Below, in pieces: positions 8,443-15,995 of a stretch of DNA of 37,541 nt; the first letter of the stretch is position 1, and each line of letters begins with the position of its first letter. The stretch spans positions 1 through 37,541 of the forward strand of contig NZ_JACDSF010000034.1 in the NCBI RefSeq assembly GCF_013449685.1. The letters run 5' to 3'. The position numbers were made by a program, and so were the translations under genes. Below the pieces are notes generated by a model. It worked only from the letters and a program-made list of their open reading frames with translations. It was not told where the DNA came from and made no database searches. Source of the stretch: Pectobacterium brasiliense. Its GTDB lineage: Bacteria > Pseudomonadota > Gammaproteobacteria > Enterobacterales > Enterobacteriaceae.

Positions 8443-9104
8443 GACGGATTCCCCAGAAAGCGCCGACCTGCCAGCAGTAAGAGTTGTCGCATCAGAACAG
8501 ACAGCACCAGGTAACACAGCGTGGTTGCCAGATACACTTCAAAGCTCAAAAACGTACGGGACTGAATCAGGTTGGCGGCAAAGGTCAGTTCCTCGTAAGA
8601 CACCTGCGACACCACCGACGATCCCAGCATGACGATAATGCACTGGCTAACCAGCGCCGGATAAATCCGCTGGAGCGCGGGCGGCAGAATCACACGTAAA
8701 AAGGTCTGCACTCGCGTCAGTCCCAGCACGCGGGCAGCTTCCCACTGGCCTTTCGGCGTCACCTGAATCCCCGCGCGGATAATCTCGGTGCTGTACGCTC
8801 CCAGATTAATCAACATCGCCAACAGCGCGGCCTGTCCGGCGGTGAGCTTCAAGCCCAAACTCGGCAAGCCGAAGACGATGAAGAACAGCTGAACCACAAA
8901 CGGCGTATTGCGGATCAGCTCGACGTAGACACCCCATAGCCGACTCAGCAGAGTGGGCTTGCCGCTGCGCAAGGCCGCACCGAAGATGCCGATAGCAATG
9001 CCGCCGAGGGTTGCCATGACCGTCAGCTCAATGGTGACCCACAACCCCTCCAGCAGCTCAGGCCAGAACGGAAACAGCGCAGAAAAATTAAGCTGATAGG
9101 TCAT
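8439..9104 (-). CDS. ABC importer permease 1 (HisMQ family)
   Basis: This inner-membrane permease of 221 residues opens with the family's LLEGLWVTIELTVMATLGG transmembrane start. It has the conserved motif RNTPFVVQLFFIVFGLP and the EAA loop (EAARVLGLTRVQTFLRVILPPALQRIYPA). The ATG follows the binding-protein stop by 12 bases with GGGAG in place. The two permeases are clearly different in sequence, so this is a heteromeric HisM/HisQ-style transporter rather than a homodimer. Confidence 0.88.
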   Translation of the reverse strand: MTYQLNFSALFPFWPELLEGLWVTIELTVMATLGGIAIGIFGAALRSGKPTLLSRLWGVYVELIRNTPFVVQLFFIVFGLPSLGLKLTAGQAALLAMLINLGAYSTEIIRAGIQVTPKGQWEAARVLGLTRVQTFLRVILPPALQRIYPALVSQCIIVMLGSSVVSQVSYEELTFAANLIQSRTFLSFEVYLATTLCYLVLSVLMRQLLLLAGRRFLGNPS

Positions 9105-9116
9105 GGCGTGCTCCCG

Positions 9117-9923
9117 TTAAGCCTTGATGCTGGCCGGCAGCGGCGCTTTCAGCCATTTTTCCGACAGAGTATTGAGCGTATTGTCTTTCAGCGCTTGCTC
9201 AATCAACGCGTCGACTTTCGCTTTCAGCGCAGGCTCATCTTTTTTCAGCCCGATGTAGCACGGCGAATCTTTCAGCATAAACTTCGCCACAGGTGCTTTT
9301 GTCGGATTCTGCTCGGCGATAGCCGCGACAACCAGGTTACCCGTTGCAACATATTCCACCTGCCCGGACAGGTACGCCGACAGCGTGGTGTTGTTATCTT
9401 CGTAGCGCTTAATCTGTGCGGCTTTCGGCGCGATATCCGTCAGCACCATGTCTTCTACCGCACCGCGCGTGACGCCGATGCTCTTGCCTTCCAGCGCGTC
9501 TGACGATGTCAGCGTACTGTCTTTCGGCCCAAATACGCCGAGGAAAAACGGCGCGTAGGCGCGGCTGAAATCGATCACTTTTTCACGCTCGGCATTTTTG
9601 CCCAGACTGGAGATCACCAGGTCAACTTTGTTGGTTTGCAGATACGGTACGCGGTTAGCACTGGTTACCGGAACCAACTGCAACTTTAGTTTCATCTCTT
9701 TCGCCAGATAGTGGGCGATATCGATGTCATACCCCTGCGGTTGCAGATCCGTCCCCACCGATCCAAACGGCGGGAAATCCTGCGGGACAGCGACACGCAG
9801 CACGCCGCGCTTCTCGATATCCTGCAACTGATCGGCCATCGCGCTACTGGCCTGAACCAGTAACATTGCCGCGCCCATCACCGCCAGTAACCCTTTTTTG
9901 ATGCCCAGTTTATTGATCAACAT
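9117..9923 (-). CDS. Periplasmic substrate-binding protein of the ureide-linked ABC importer
   Basis: This 268-residue family 3 solute-binding protein (SBP_bac_3) is first in the operon. An N-terminal signal peptide (basic LGIKKG, then a hydrophobic core) ends at SSAMA before DQ, near residue 30. Typical features follow: RGVLRVAVPQDFPPFG, GYDIDIAHYLAKEM, VDLVISSLGKNAEREKVIDFSRAY, and the second-lobe motif GKSIGVTRGAVED. Relatives bind polar amino acids. Here the operon context with hpxJ and hpxK suggests allantoate, allantoin or a breakdown product. Individual hpxF/G/H/I letters are not assigned because I cannot verify which Klebsiella letter corresponds to which subunit. Confidence 0.88.
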   Translation of the reverse strand: MLINKLGIKKGLLAVMGAAMLLVQASSAMADQLQDIEKRGVLRVAVPQDFPPFGSVGTDLQPQGYDIDIAHYLAKEMKLKLQLVPVTSANRVPYLQTNKVDLVISSLGKNAEREKVIDFSRAYAPFFLGVFGPKDSTLTSSDALEGKSIGVTRGAVEDMVLTDIAPKAAQIKRYEDNNTTLSAYLSGQVEYVATGNLVVAAIAEQNPTKAPVAKFMLKDSPCYIGLKKDEPALKAKVDALIEQALKDNTLNTLSEKWLKAPLPASIKA

Positions 9924-9940
9924 CGTCTCTGCCCCCGGTT

Positions 9941-9969
9941 AGTATAATTGAAACGAAAGATTCTTTAAA
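9941..9969 (-). promoter_or_regulatory. Possible sigma-70 promoter of the importer-hpxJK operon
   Basis: On the minus strand TTTAAA (9964-9969, 4/6 match) is separated by 17 bases from TATACT (9941-9946, 5/6 match), which lies 17 bases before the binding-protein ATG. The candidate HpxU site lies just upstream, and a second ATTGAAAC half-site (9947-9954) falls within the spacer. Confidence 0.4.
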
Positions 9970-9978
9970 AACAAATAT

Positions 9979-9995
9979 TGAAACTATCGTTACAG
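9979..9995 (+). promoter_or_regulatory. Candidate HpxU operator, importer-side copy
   Basis: TGAAACTATCGTTACAG contains the imperfect palindrome TGAAAC-N4-GTTACA. A near copy (15/17 identical, inverted) lies upstream of hpxU at 11366-11382. The Klebsiella RpiR-type HpxU is reported to repress both hpx operons, so a shared sequence in these two promoter regions is the natural candidate. Binding is not demonstrated here. Confidence 0.55.
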
Positions 9996-10127
9996 ATACC
10001 AAGCAAGGAGTGTGCCAGATTACATGAGTACTCTTAGCGATGAGTAGCAGCGTTAGAAGGTCAGGGAATCATGTCATCGCTGTGGATATGGATATGCGAT
10101 ATCAGTGAACAGTTTCGGGCGTGATAC

Positions 10128-10385
10128 TCAGGAGTTAACCTTGTGGTTTTATGCCTTATTCGCGTAAAAAATTGCGCTGAGGTGAGCATGACCGCCGGAT
10201 GAGCGGCATGGACGCCGCGAAAGTCAGCGCCGCGCAGGGAGCGCGTCGCTGGCGGTCCGTGTTGCGGCCATGAACGCCGAAGGTACCGCGAAGCGGCGCA
10301 ATTCCGCGAAAAAAGCCTGGGTTCATAGGGCAAGCGGCGTTTGAGCTGCCCTATGTCGGGCGTGGCGCTATGTCACAAAAATAAT
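10128..10385. repeat. GC-rich, hairpin-rich intergenic element
   Basis: The 580 bases between the importer operon and hpxU hold a GC-rich block unlike the AT-rich flanks. It contains several inverted repeats: GCGGC/GCCGC (10203-10207 and 10214-10218), CGGC/GCCG (10265-10268 and 10276-10279), and CATAGGGCA/TGCCCTATG (10324-10332 and 10347-10355). Two segments share the pattern GCGGC(C)ATGRACGCCG. The block could encode 90 residues on the minus strand (10333 down to 10061), but that product is Arg-rich, ends as non-coding-looking sequence and lacks a clear ribosome binding site. I read the block as a dispersed intergenic repeat or structured RNA element. No second copy is in the window. Confidence 0.5.
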
Positions 10386-10503
10386 CCGGCGCTATCACGC
10401 ACGAAACAATCCACATGATTACATGACAGATAAACGCATCAGGAACCGATAACGTTCACTTTAACGCATCATTTCGGTGCAACAGCACCACACTAACGCA
10501 CCA

Positions 10504-11343
10504 TTAGCGTTGTTCAAGCTCATCCAGTTCACTATAAAGATCCGCGATCTGGTGGATGCGCTGGCGTCCGTCACGCAGCATTTCATGCAGTAGCGCGTTA
10601 CTGATGACGTTCACCAGACTCATGGCGGATGAATAGCTATCAAACGCCGAGACGCTGTCCAGCGGGACGCACAATGACCAGGTTGCCAGCAACATCAGCG
10701 TGCTGACCTGTGGTTCACACAGTAGCAGCACAGGCACACCGCGTTTTTGCAGTTGCGCCAGCAGCGGCTGAATCAGGCGCGGACGGCGGCGAAAGGCCAC
10801 CACAATCACGACATCCTGCGCCGTGAGATCAACCAATTCTTCGGAGAGCGTCTGCCCCGGCTGCGCCAGCAGCGTGACCTGTTGGCGAATCTGGAGCAGT
10901 TGTTGGCGCAGGTGTAGCGCCACCGGATAGCTATTGCGTAGCCCAATCAGGCACAGGCGCTGCCCCTGCATCAACGCCTGAATCACCGCGCCAAACTGCA
11001 CAGGGTCAATCTGGTTTATCCACTGCGTCAGGTTCGCCATTTCCTGTTTGTAGTGCCGCGCCAGCAGCGTATTGCCCTGCACGGCATCGCGGTTATCCGC
11101 CAGCGGCATCCCGCTCTGGCGCAGCGTTCTGAGCTCATCACGCATGTCGCGGTAGCTGGGGTAACCCAATCGTTTGAACAACCGGCTGACGGTCGCCTTG
11201 GAAACACCGCTCAACCGCGCCAGCTCGGCGCTGTTGTAGCTAATCAGATCGTCAAAGTGATCAAAGATGAAATCCGCGACGCGCTGTTCCTGCGGGGAAA
11301 GTTCGCCGTAGCGATCCCGTAATCGTTCATCTATTTGCATCAT
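10504..11343 (-). CDS. hpxU: RpiR-family transcriptional regulator of the hpx genes
   Basis: This 279-residue protein has an N-terminal helix-turn-helix domain of the RpiR type (residues 1-77; SAELARLSGVSKATVSRLFKRLGYPSYRDMRDEL) and a C-terminal SIS sugar-isomerase-like domain (about 120-250) that in this family senses a metabolite. It stands between the importer-hpxJK operon and the divergent hpxWXYZ operon. Klebsiella HpxU, of the same family and position, is reported to be an allantoate-responsive repressor of both operons. That role is inferred here from family and context. Two adjacent ATG codons begin the gene and either could be used. A candidate operator lies 23 bases upstream of the start, which suggests autoregulation. 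Confidence 0.85.
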   Translation of the reverse strand: MMQIDERLRDRYGELSPQEQRVADFIFDHFDDLISYNSAELARLSGVSKATVSRLFKRLGYPSYRDMRDELRTLRQSGMPLADNRDAVQGNTLLARHYKQEMANLTQWINQIDPVQFGAVIQALMQGQRLCLIGLRNSYPVALHLRQQLLQIRQQVTLLAQPGQTLSEELVDLTAQDVVIVVAFRRRPRLIQPLLAQLQKRGVPVLLLCEPQVSTLMLLATWSLCVPLDSVSAFDSYSSAMSLVNVISNALLHEMLRDGRQRIHQIADLYSELDELEQR

Positions 11344-11365
11344 CGTCTCTCACCCATTGCGCTTG

Positions 11366-11382
11366 CTGTAACGTTTGTTTCA
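11366..11382 (-). promoter_or_regulatory. Candidate HpxU operator, hpxU-hpxW side copy
   Basis: On the minus strand this reads TGAAACAAACGTTACAG, 15/17 identical to 9979-9995. It lies just upstream of the hpxU start in the hpxU-hpxW divergent region. A weaker third match (10/16) occurs at 11485-11500, nearer hpxW. Confidence 0.55.
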
Positions 11383-11540
11383 TGTCGCAGAACATAGCAC
11401 AAGATTGTCGGGATGATACAGATACCCCTTCCGGTCCTGCAGACGGACTTTCCACAGCAGTAAAAAACTGGAACGCCGTTTGCTTAAAGCTAAGGTTAAT
11501 AACACTCACCCTACATAACATTTAAAAAAGGAATTCCGGC

Positions 11541-13145
11541 ATGATGCAAAGCAATACCGCCCCGTTGGGCATGGCGGTGGCCCCTCATCATTTAGCCAGT
11601 GCCAGCGCCTTAGCCATTCTGCGTGAAGGCGGGAACGCCATTGAAGCCATGGTCGCCGCGGCAGCAACCATTGCCGTGGTGTACCCGCACATGAATGGAA
11701 TCGGCGGCGACGGTTTCTGGCTGATTGTTCCACCGCACGGCGACCCTGTCGCCATTGATGCCAGCGGTGCCGCCGGGTCGCTGGCCTGTCGTGAATACTA
11801 TCAGGGCGACAGCCACATTCCGCATCGCGGCCCTAAAGCAGCGCTGACCGTCGCGGGCACCGTAGGCGGCTGGCAGGAAGCGCTGGCGTACTCACAAGAG
11901 TTGGCCTATTCACAAGAAACAGACAGCCCCCCGATGCCGCTGGCCCGCCTGTTATCTGACGCGATCCGCTATGCGGCGGACGGTATTCCCGTCACGCAAT
12001 CGCAGGAAGACGCGCTTACCCAGCGCTATCACGAACTGAGCGATTTCGCTGCCTTTAGCCAGCTCTTTATGCCGCAGGGGAATGTCCCGCGCGCAGGCAG
12101 CCGTTTCACGCAGCCGGATCTAGCCGATACCTTGACAACACTCAGCATTGAAGGGCTGGACAGTTTTTATCGCGGCTCCGTCGCCGCCCGGCTATCGAAA
12201 CAGATGGCGCTGATCGGTATGCCGCTGACGGCTGAGGATCTGGCGAATTATCGCGCCAAACGAGCAGCACCGCTGGTGCTCAAGCACAGTAAAGGCGACA
12301 TCTATAACCTCGCACCGCCGACGCAAGGTCTGGTGTCGCTCGCCATTCTCGGTCTGACCGATCGTCTGGAAATGGAAGATCTGAACGATAGCCAGACAAT
12401 TCACCGCATTGTCGAGTCAACCAAGCTGGCGTTTGGCCTGCGCGACCGCTTTATTACCGACCCTCGTCTGATGACACAGGATGTGCAGGCGCTGCTGGAA
12501 AGCGATGCGCTCGGCGCGCTGGCCCGACAAATCGATACCCGCAACGCCGCACCGTGGGGAGAAGGCAAAGGCCCCGGCGACACGGTCTGGATGGGCGTTT
12601 GCGACAGCAGTGGCCTGTGCGTTTCTTTTATTCAAAGCATTTACCACGAGTTTGGCAGCGGCGTGGTATTACCGGGAACCGGCGTGCTCTGGCAGAACCG
12701 CGGTGCCTCGTTCAGCCTCGATCCCGAGCACCTGCTGGCGTTAGAACCGGGTAAGCAGCCTTTTCATACGTTAAATCCCGCCGCCGCGCGCCTGTCCGAC
12801 GGACGGACGATGGTCTACGGATCGATGGGCGGTGATGGGCAACCGCAGACGCAGGCAGCGCTCTTCATCCGCCACGTCCAGCAAGGCATGCCGCTGCAAC
12901 AGGCGATTACCGCTCCGCGCTGGCTGCTGGGCAGAACCTGGGGACAGGCCTCCGATACGCTAAAGATCGAAGATCGCTTTAAGCCCGCCACGGTGGATGC
13001 CCTGCGTCAGTTAGGTCACGACGTCGAGCTGCTGGGCAGTTTTAGTGAAACGGTCGGCCACGCCGGTGCCATTGTGCGACACACCAACGGCATGCTGGAA
13101 GGGGCGTTCGATCCACGCAGCAACGGCAGCGCGGCAGGTTTCTAG
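11541..13145 (+). CDS. hpxW: Oxamate amidohydrolase (gamma-glutamyltransferase-like Ntn hydrolase)
   Basis: This 534-residue protein of the gamma-glutamyltranspeptidase family is, in Klebsiella, an oxamate amidohydrolase (oxamate to oxalate and ammonia). The N-terminal half shows the family pattern (ASALAILREGGNAIEAMVAAA, GIGGDGFWLIV). The autoprocessing nucleophile is expected at T348 in GKGPGDTVWMGVCD, giving a large and a small subunit; SMGGDGQPQTQ follows in the small subunit. No signal peptide is visible, so it should be cytoplasmic, unlike true periplasmic GGT. A six-residue tandem duplication LAYSQE-LAYSQE lies at about 115-126. AGGA precedes the start, and a second ATG follows immediately. 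It is the first gene of hpxWXYZ. Confidence 0.88.
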   Translation: MMQSNTAPLGMAVAPHHLASASALAILREGGNAIEAMVAAAATIAVVYPHMNGIGGDGFWLIVPPHGDPVAIDASGAAGSLACREYYQGDSHIPHRGPKAALTVAGTVGGWQEALAYSQELAYSQETDSPPMPLARLLSDAIRYAADGIPVTQSQEDALTQRYHELSDFAAFSQLFMPQGNVPRAGSRFTQPDLADTLTTLSIEGLDSFYRGSVAARLSKQMALIGMPLTAEDLANYRAKRAAPLVLKHSKGDIYNLAPPTQGLVSLAILGLTDRLEMEDLNDSQTIHRIVESTKLAFGLRDRFITDPRLMTQDVQALLESDALGALARQIDTRNAAPWGEGKGPGDTVWMGVCDSSGLCVSFIQSIYHEFGSGVVLPGTGVLWQNRGASFSLDPEHLLALEPGKQPFHTLNPAAARLSDGRTMVYGSMGGDGQPQTQAALFIRHVQQGMPLQQAITAPRWLLGRTWGQASDTLKIEDRFKPATVDALRQLGHDVELLGSFSETVGHAGAIVRHTNGMLEGAFDPRSNGSAAGF

Positions 13146-13172
13146 TTTTTTATTTAACCGGGAGAAAACAGG

Positions 13173-13364
13173 ATGACGATGATCGAACACGATGCGCTGG
13201 CAGCCTATCTGCAACAGATGGAAACGCTACTGGCGCTGCAACTCAGTCAGGAGCGGCGTCAGGAGCTGCTTGTGCAGTTCAGCCGCATTCATACTATGGC
13301 GCAGCCGCTGATGGCTTTTCCTCTTGATGAGCATCAGGAGATTGCCGGGGTGTATACGCTATGA
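13173..13364 (+). CDS. hpxX: Small DUF4089/AtzG-like subunit
   Basis: This 63-residue helical protein resembles the small AtzG/GatC-like partners of amidase-signature enzymes (DUF4089). It is rich in Leu, Gln and Glu and ends in DEHQEIAGVYTL. It starts 27 bases after hpxW with GGGAGA upstream, and its stop overlaps the hpxY start as ATGA. That coupling supports a stoichiometric complex with the amidase. No catalytic residues are expected. The name follows Klebsiella hpxX by position and family. Confidence 0.8.
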   Translation: MTMIEHDALAAYLQQMETLLALQLSQERRQELLVQFSRIHTMAQPLMAFPLDEHQEIAGVYTL

Positions 13365-14767
13365 GTTTATACGCCAGAAGCGCGTCCTCATCGCTCTCGA
13401 TCCGACAGATTCAGCAAGGTTTGCAGGCCGGCACGTTCTCTGCGAGAGAACTGGCACAGCAGACGCTGGACGCGATTGAGCAAGCCAATCCCACCATTAA
13501 TGCCTACACCCATGTCACCGGCGAACGCATGCTGGCAGAGGCTGAATGTATCGACACGCGCCGCCAACGTGGAGAAACGTTACCGCCGCTGGCCGGTGTG
13601 CCTTACGCCGTCAAGAACCTGTTTGATGTCAGCGGTGAAACCACACTGGCAGGTGCCGAGCTTTTCAGCCAGCGCCCACCCGCTACGCAGGATGCTTTTG
13701 CCATCCGCCAGCTTTCCAGTCAGGGCGCGCTGCTGTCCGGCATGTTGAATATGGACGCCTATGCCTATGGCTTTACCACCGAAAACAGCCATTACGGCCC
13801 CACGCGTAACCCGCTCGACACACAGCGCATCGCTGGCGGATCGTCTGGCGGGTCGGCAGCGGCGGTCGCGGCCGGACTGGTTAACTTCACACTCGGCAGC
13901 GACACCAACGGCTCGATCCGCGTGCCGTCGTCGCTGTGCGGCATTTTCGGGCTGAAGCCGACGTTTGGTCGCTTATCACGCCACGGTAGCCACCCGTTTG
14001 TCGCCAGCCTCGACCACATCGGCCCGCTGGCGCGGCGTGCGGACGATCTGGCATTAGCGTTCGATGCATTACAAGGTCGCGATGAGCACGATCGTTTTCA
14101 GGCTAATCAGGAAACGCGGCATACCGCAGCGCAGTTGGAAACGGGCAGTGAAGAATTGCGCTACGCGGTGCTGGATGGCTATTTCTCTACCTGGGCCAGC
14201 GAGGAAGCCAACGCCGCCGTGCGCCAGATCGCACGGGCGCTGGGCGCCCAGGAGAGTCTGACGCTAACCGATGCCGCACTGGCACGCAGCGCTGCCTTTA
14301 TTCTGTCAGCCAGCGAAGGCGGGAACCAGTATCTGCCTGACTTGCGTACTCAGCCCGAGCGCTTCGAGCCCCTGTCGCGTGAGCGGCTGCTGGCTGGCGC
14401 GATGATCCCCGCAGCCTGGTATGTGCAGGCACAGCGCTTCCGTAACTATTTCCGCCAACAGACGCTGGCGTTGTTTGAACATACCGACCTGCTGATCGCC
14501 CCTGCAACACCCTGCTCCGCCACGCTCATCGGGCAGGAAACCCTGCGCATTAATGATACCGACCTGCCCGTGCGCGCCAGTATGGGTATGCTGACACAGC
14601 CGATCTCTTTCGTCGGGCTGCCCGTCGTAACGGTGCCGGTGGCGACCGCCAACGGCTTACCGATAGGCGTGCAGATTATTGCCGCACCGTGGCGCGAGGA
14701 CCTCTGCTTGCGGACGGCGTGGGCGCTTGAGCAGCAGAACATAACTTATACCCGTCATACTTCATGA
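13361..14767 (+). CDS. hpxY: Amidase-signature hydrolase of the ureide cluster
   Basis: This 468-residue amidase-signature protein, related to AtzF/GatA-type enzymes, has the full Ser-cisSer-Lys triad: K85 in PYAVKNLFDV, S161 in AGGSSGGSAAAVAAG and the nucleophile S185 in GSDTNGSIRVPSSLCG. It lacks the C-terminal extension of long allophanate hydrolases. The start overlaps hpxX. In the pathway a reaction is needed after oxalurate, and an amidase acting on oxalurate or a carbamoyl derivative would fit, but the substrate cannot be read from sequence. Confidence 0.85.
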   Translation: MSLYARSASSSLSIRQIQQGLQAGTFSARELAQQTLDAIEQANPTINAYTHVTGERMLAEAECIDTRRQRGETLPPLAGVPYAVKNLFDVSGETTLAGAELFSQRPPATQDAFAIRQLSSQGALLSGMLNMDAYAYGFTTENSHYGPTRNPLDTQRIAGGSSGGSAAAVAAGLVNFTLGSDTNGSIRVPSSLCGIFGLKPTFGRLSRHGSHPFVASLDHIGPLARRADDLALAFDALQGRDEHDRFQANQETRHTAAQLETGSEELRYAVLDGYFSTWASEEANAAVRQIARALGAQESLTLTDAALARSAAFILSASEGGNQYLPDLRTQPERFEPLSRERLLAGAMIPAAWYVQAQRFRNYFRQQTLALFEHTDLLIAPATPCSATLIGQETLRINDTDLPVRASMGMLTQPISFVGLPVVTVPVATANGLPIGVQIIAAPWREDLCLRTAWALEQQNITYTRHTS

Positions 14768-14778
14768 GGAAAGAAAAT

Positions 14779-15165
14779 ATGTTGCCTGACGATATTAACC
14801 AGCCGGATGTGTTGGCCGACGTGACCGACGCGTTCTATCGCTACGAGAAAGCCCTAACGGGAAATGACATTGCGGTGCTGGATGAGCTGTTCTGGCACGA
14901 TGAAAAAACGGTGCGCTACGGCGCGGGAGAAAACCTGTACGGGATCGAGGAAATCCGTGCTTTTCGCCTCGCTCGCCCTTCAGCCGGTCTGGACAGAACG
15001 CTGCGTAATACGGTCATCACCACTTACGGCCACGATATGGCCGTCGCCAGTACGGAGTTCACCCGCGCAGGCAGTACGAAGATCGGCCGCCAAATGCAGA
15101 CCTGGGTAAAAATGCCAGAAGGCTGGCGCATTGTCGCCGCCCACGTCAGCCTGATGAGTTCGTAG
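14779..15165 (+). CDS. hpxZ: AtzH-like/DUF3225 protein HpxZ
   Basis: This 128-residue protein has the NTF2/SnoaL-like cone fold of AtzH-like (DUF3225) proteins. It opens with LPDDINQPDVLADVTDAFYRYEKAL and ends in the fold's typical strand pattern (RQMQTWVKMPEGWRIVAAHVS). An earlier ATG at 14764 overlaps the hpxY stop, but the ATG at 14779 has AGGA eight bases upstream and gives the usual N-terminus. Homologues occur with amidases in oxalurate- and triazine-degrading clusters, where AtzH-like proteins are linked to deamination or deimination steps. The exact reaction is unknown. Confidence 0.82.
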   Translation: MLPDDINQPDVLADVTDAFYRYEKALTGNDIAVLDELFWHDEKTVRYGAGENLYGIEEIRAFRLARPSAGLDRTLRNTVITTYGHDMAVASTEFTRAGSTKIGRQMQTWVKMPEGWRIVAAHVSLMSS

Positions 15166-15176
15166 CAATGAAAAAG

Positions 15177-15206
15177 AAAACAAGCGCAATCTCTATGCGC
15201 TTGTTT
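15177..15206. terminator. Bidirectional intrinsic terminator after hpxZ
   Basis: AACAAGCGCA (15179-15188) and TGCGCTTGTT (15196-15205) form a 10-bp perfect stem with a 7-base loop, with A's on the left and T's on the right. It separates hpxWXYZ from the convergent gene pair ending at 15221. Confidence 0.8.
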
Positions 15207-15220
15207 CAGTTCCCACTAAT

Positions 15221-15403
15221 CTACTTATCCGCCAAATTAGGAGCATCTGAGGCTAGATAATATTTGCCATCAATAAGCACATATTCACCAGAAGCCAGCT
15301 TACGCTTTATCACATCACGCGCTGCCATTTGCAGCTTTTTCCCCAAGGCGAAAAATGCCTGTTCCTGAAGACTTAACGTCGTAATATCGTGTGAGGATGA
15401 CAT
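15221..15403 (-). CDS. Small protein of unknown function, second gene of an overlapping pair
   Basis: This is a 60-residue product from the ATG at 15403; an earlier in-frame ATG at 15424 would add seven residues. I do not recognise the family. The sequence predicts a helix (LSLQEQAFFALGKKLQMAARDVIKRKLAS) followed by a short beta hairpin (GEYVLIDGKYYLA). It overlaps the preceding gene by about 89 bases in another frame. The arrangement of a larger gene followed by a small overlapping one is common in toxin-antitoxin and effector-immunity pairs, but nothing in the sequence proves this. Composition is more AT-rich than the flanking hpx genes. Confidence 0.5.
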   Translation of the reverse strand: MSSSHDITTLSLQEQAFFALGKKLQMAARDVIKRKLASGEYVLIDGKYYLASDAPNLADK

Positions 15404-15995
15404 AGCTTCTCCTATCTGAACCAAGTCGATTAAATGACTGCATACCAGGGATACGAATGTTAAATCTGTTTTTCCCTGCTAACCCCAGTAAACCATCATA
15501 TAAATCCGCGAGATCGATTTTCCTTTTCCCCGAAAGGTCGGGAGCTGCGCACCAATAGTAAGCACCAGATCGGGAAACATTGTAGTGGTCAAAAATCGCT
15601 CTGGCAACCGACGTAATCACCTTTAGAATTTGCCCAGAATTGAGCTCAACATGCTGATAAGCTTCCAAACGCTCTTGATTCTCAACTTTATCAAAAGCCA
15701 CCGTCCAAAGACCCGACTGGGGCATTTGAAAACCAGGTATGTTATGTTTCTCATCAATCCCTTTATTAAGCAATTCGTCCGCTGACTGGAGTTTCTGGAA
15801 ACCAATGGCATATACCATGCCACCAACGATAAACTGACGCATAAGCAACTCACCATTCCCTGTATAGTCTTCGAAATCATGGTATTCCCAAGTGACCACG
15901 TTTAGCTTTTCCTTAGCAGAAATCAGATGAGCAGATAACCAAAATACCTTTCTTGTGACAATGTCCTTATTTCTCTTTCTGGTTTTGCTTCGCAA
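15315..15995 (-). CDS. Protein of unknown function, first gene of an overlapping pair
   Basis: This is a 226-residue open frame. The only upstream start is a TTG at 15995, two codons after a stop and without a good ribosome binding site; the next in-frame Met is at residue 52. The N-terminus is strongly basic (RSKTRKRNKDIVTRK). The body reads as a globular domain with hydrophobic strands (LLMRQFIVGGMVYAIGF) and an aromatic stretch (ARAIFDHYNVSRSGAYYWCAAPD). I recognise no family or catalytic motif. No signal peptide or membrane segment is seen. GC content is lower than the neighbouring hpx genes, which hints at acquisition. It may be complete or may have lost its original start. Confidence 0.5.
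   Translation of the reverse strand: MRSKTRKRNKDIVTRKVFWLSAHLISAKEKLNVVTWEYHDFEDYTGNGELLMRQFIVGGMVYAIGFQKLQSADELLNKGIDEKHNIPGFQMPQSGLWTVAFDKVENQERLEAYQHVELNSGQILKVITSVARAIFDHYNVSRSGAYYWCAAPDLSGKRKIDLADLYDGLLGLAGKNRFNIRIPGMQSFNRLGSDRRSYVILTRYYDVKSSGTGIFRLGEKAANGSA

Noticed and set aside
10061-10333. 90-residue minus-strand open frame
   Set aside because: Arg-rich and without domain or ribosome binding site; it runs through the hairpin-rich repeat block and is better explained as non-coding.
15315-15403. Frameshift explanation for the overlapping gene pair
   Set aside because: Both frames look coding in the overlap and the small gene has its own ATG. I could not find a one-base change that would make a clearly better single protein, so I list two genes.
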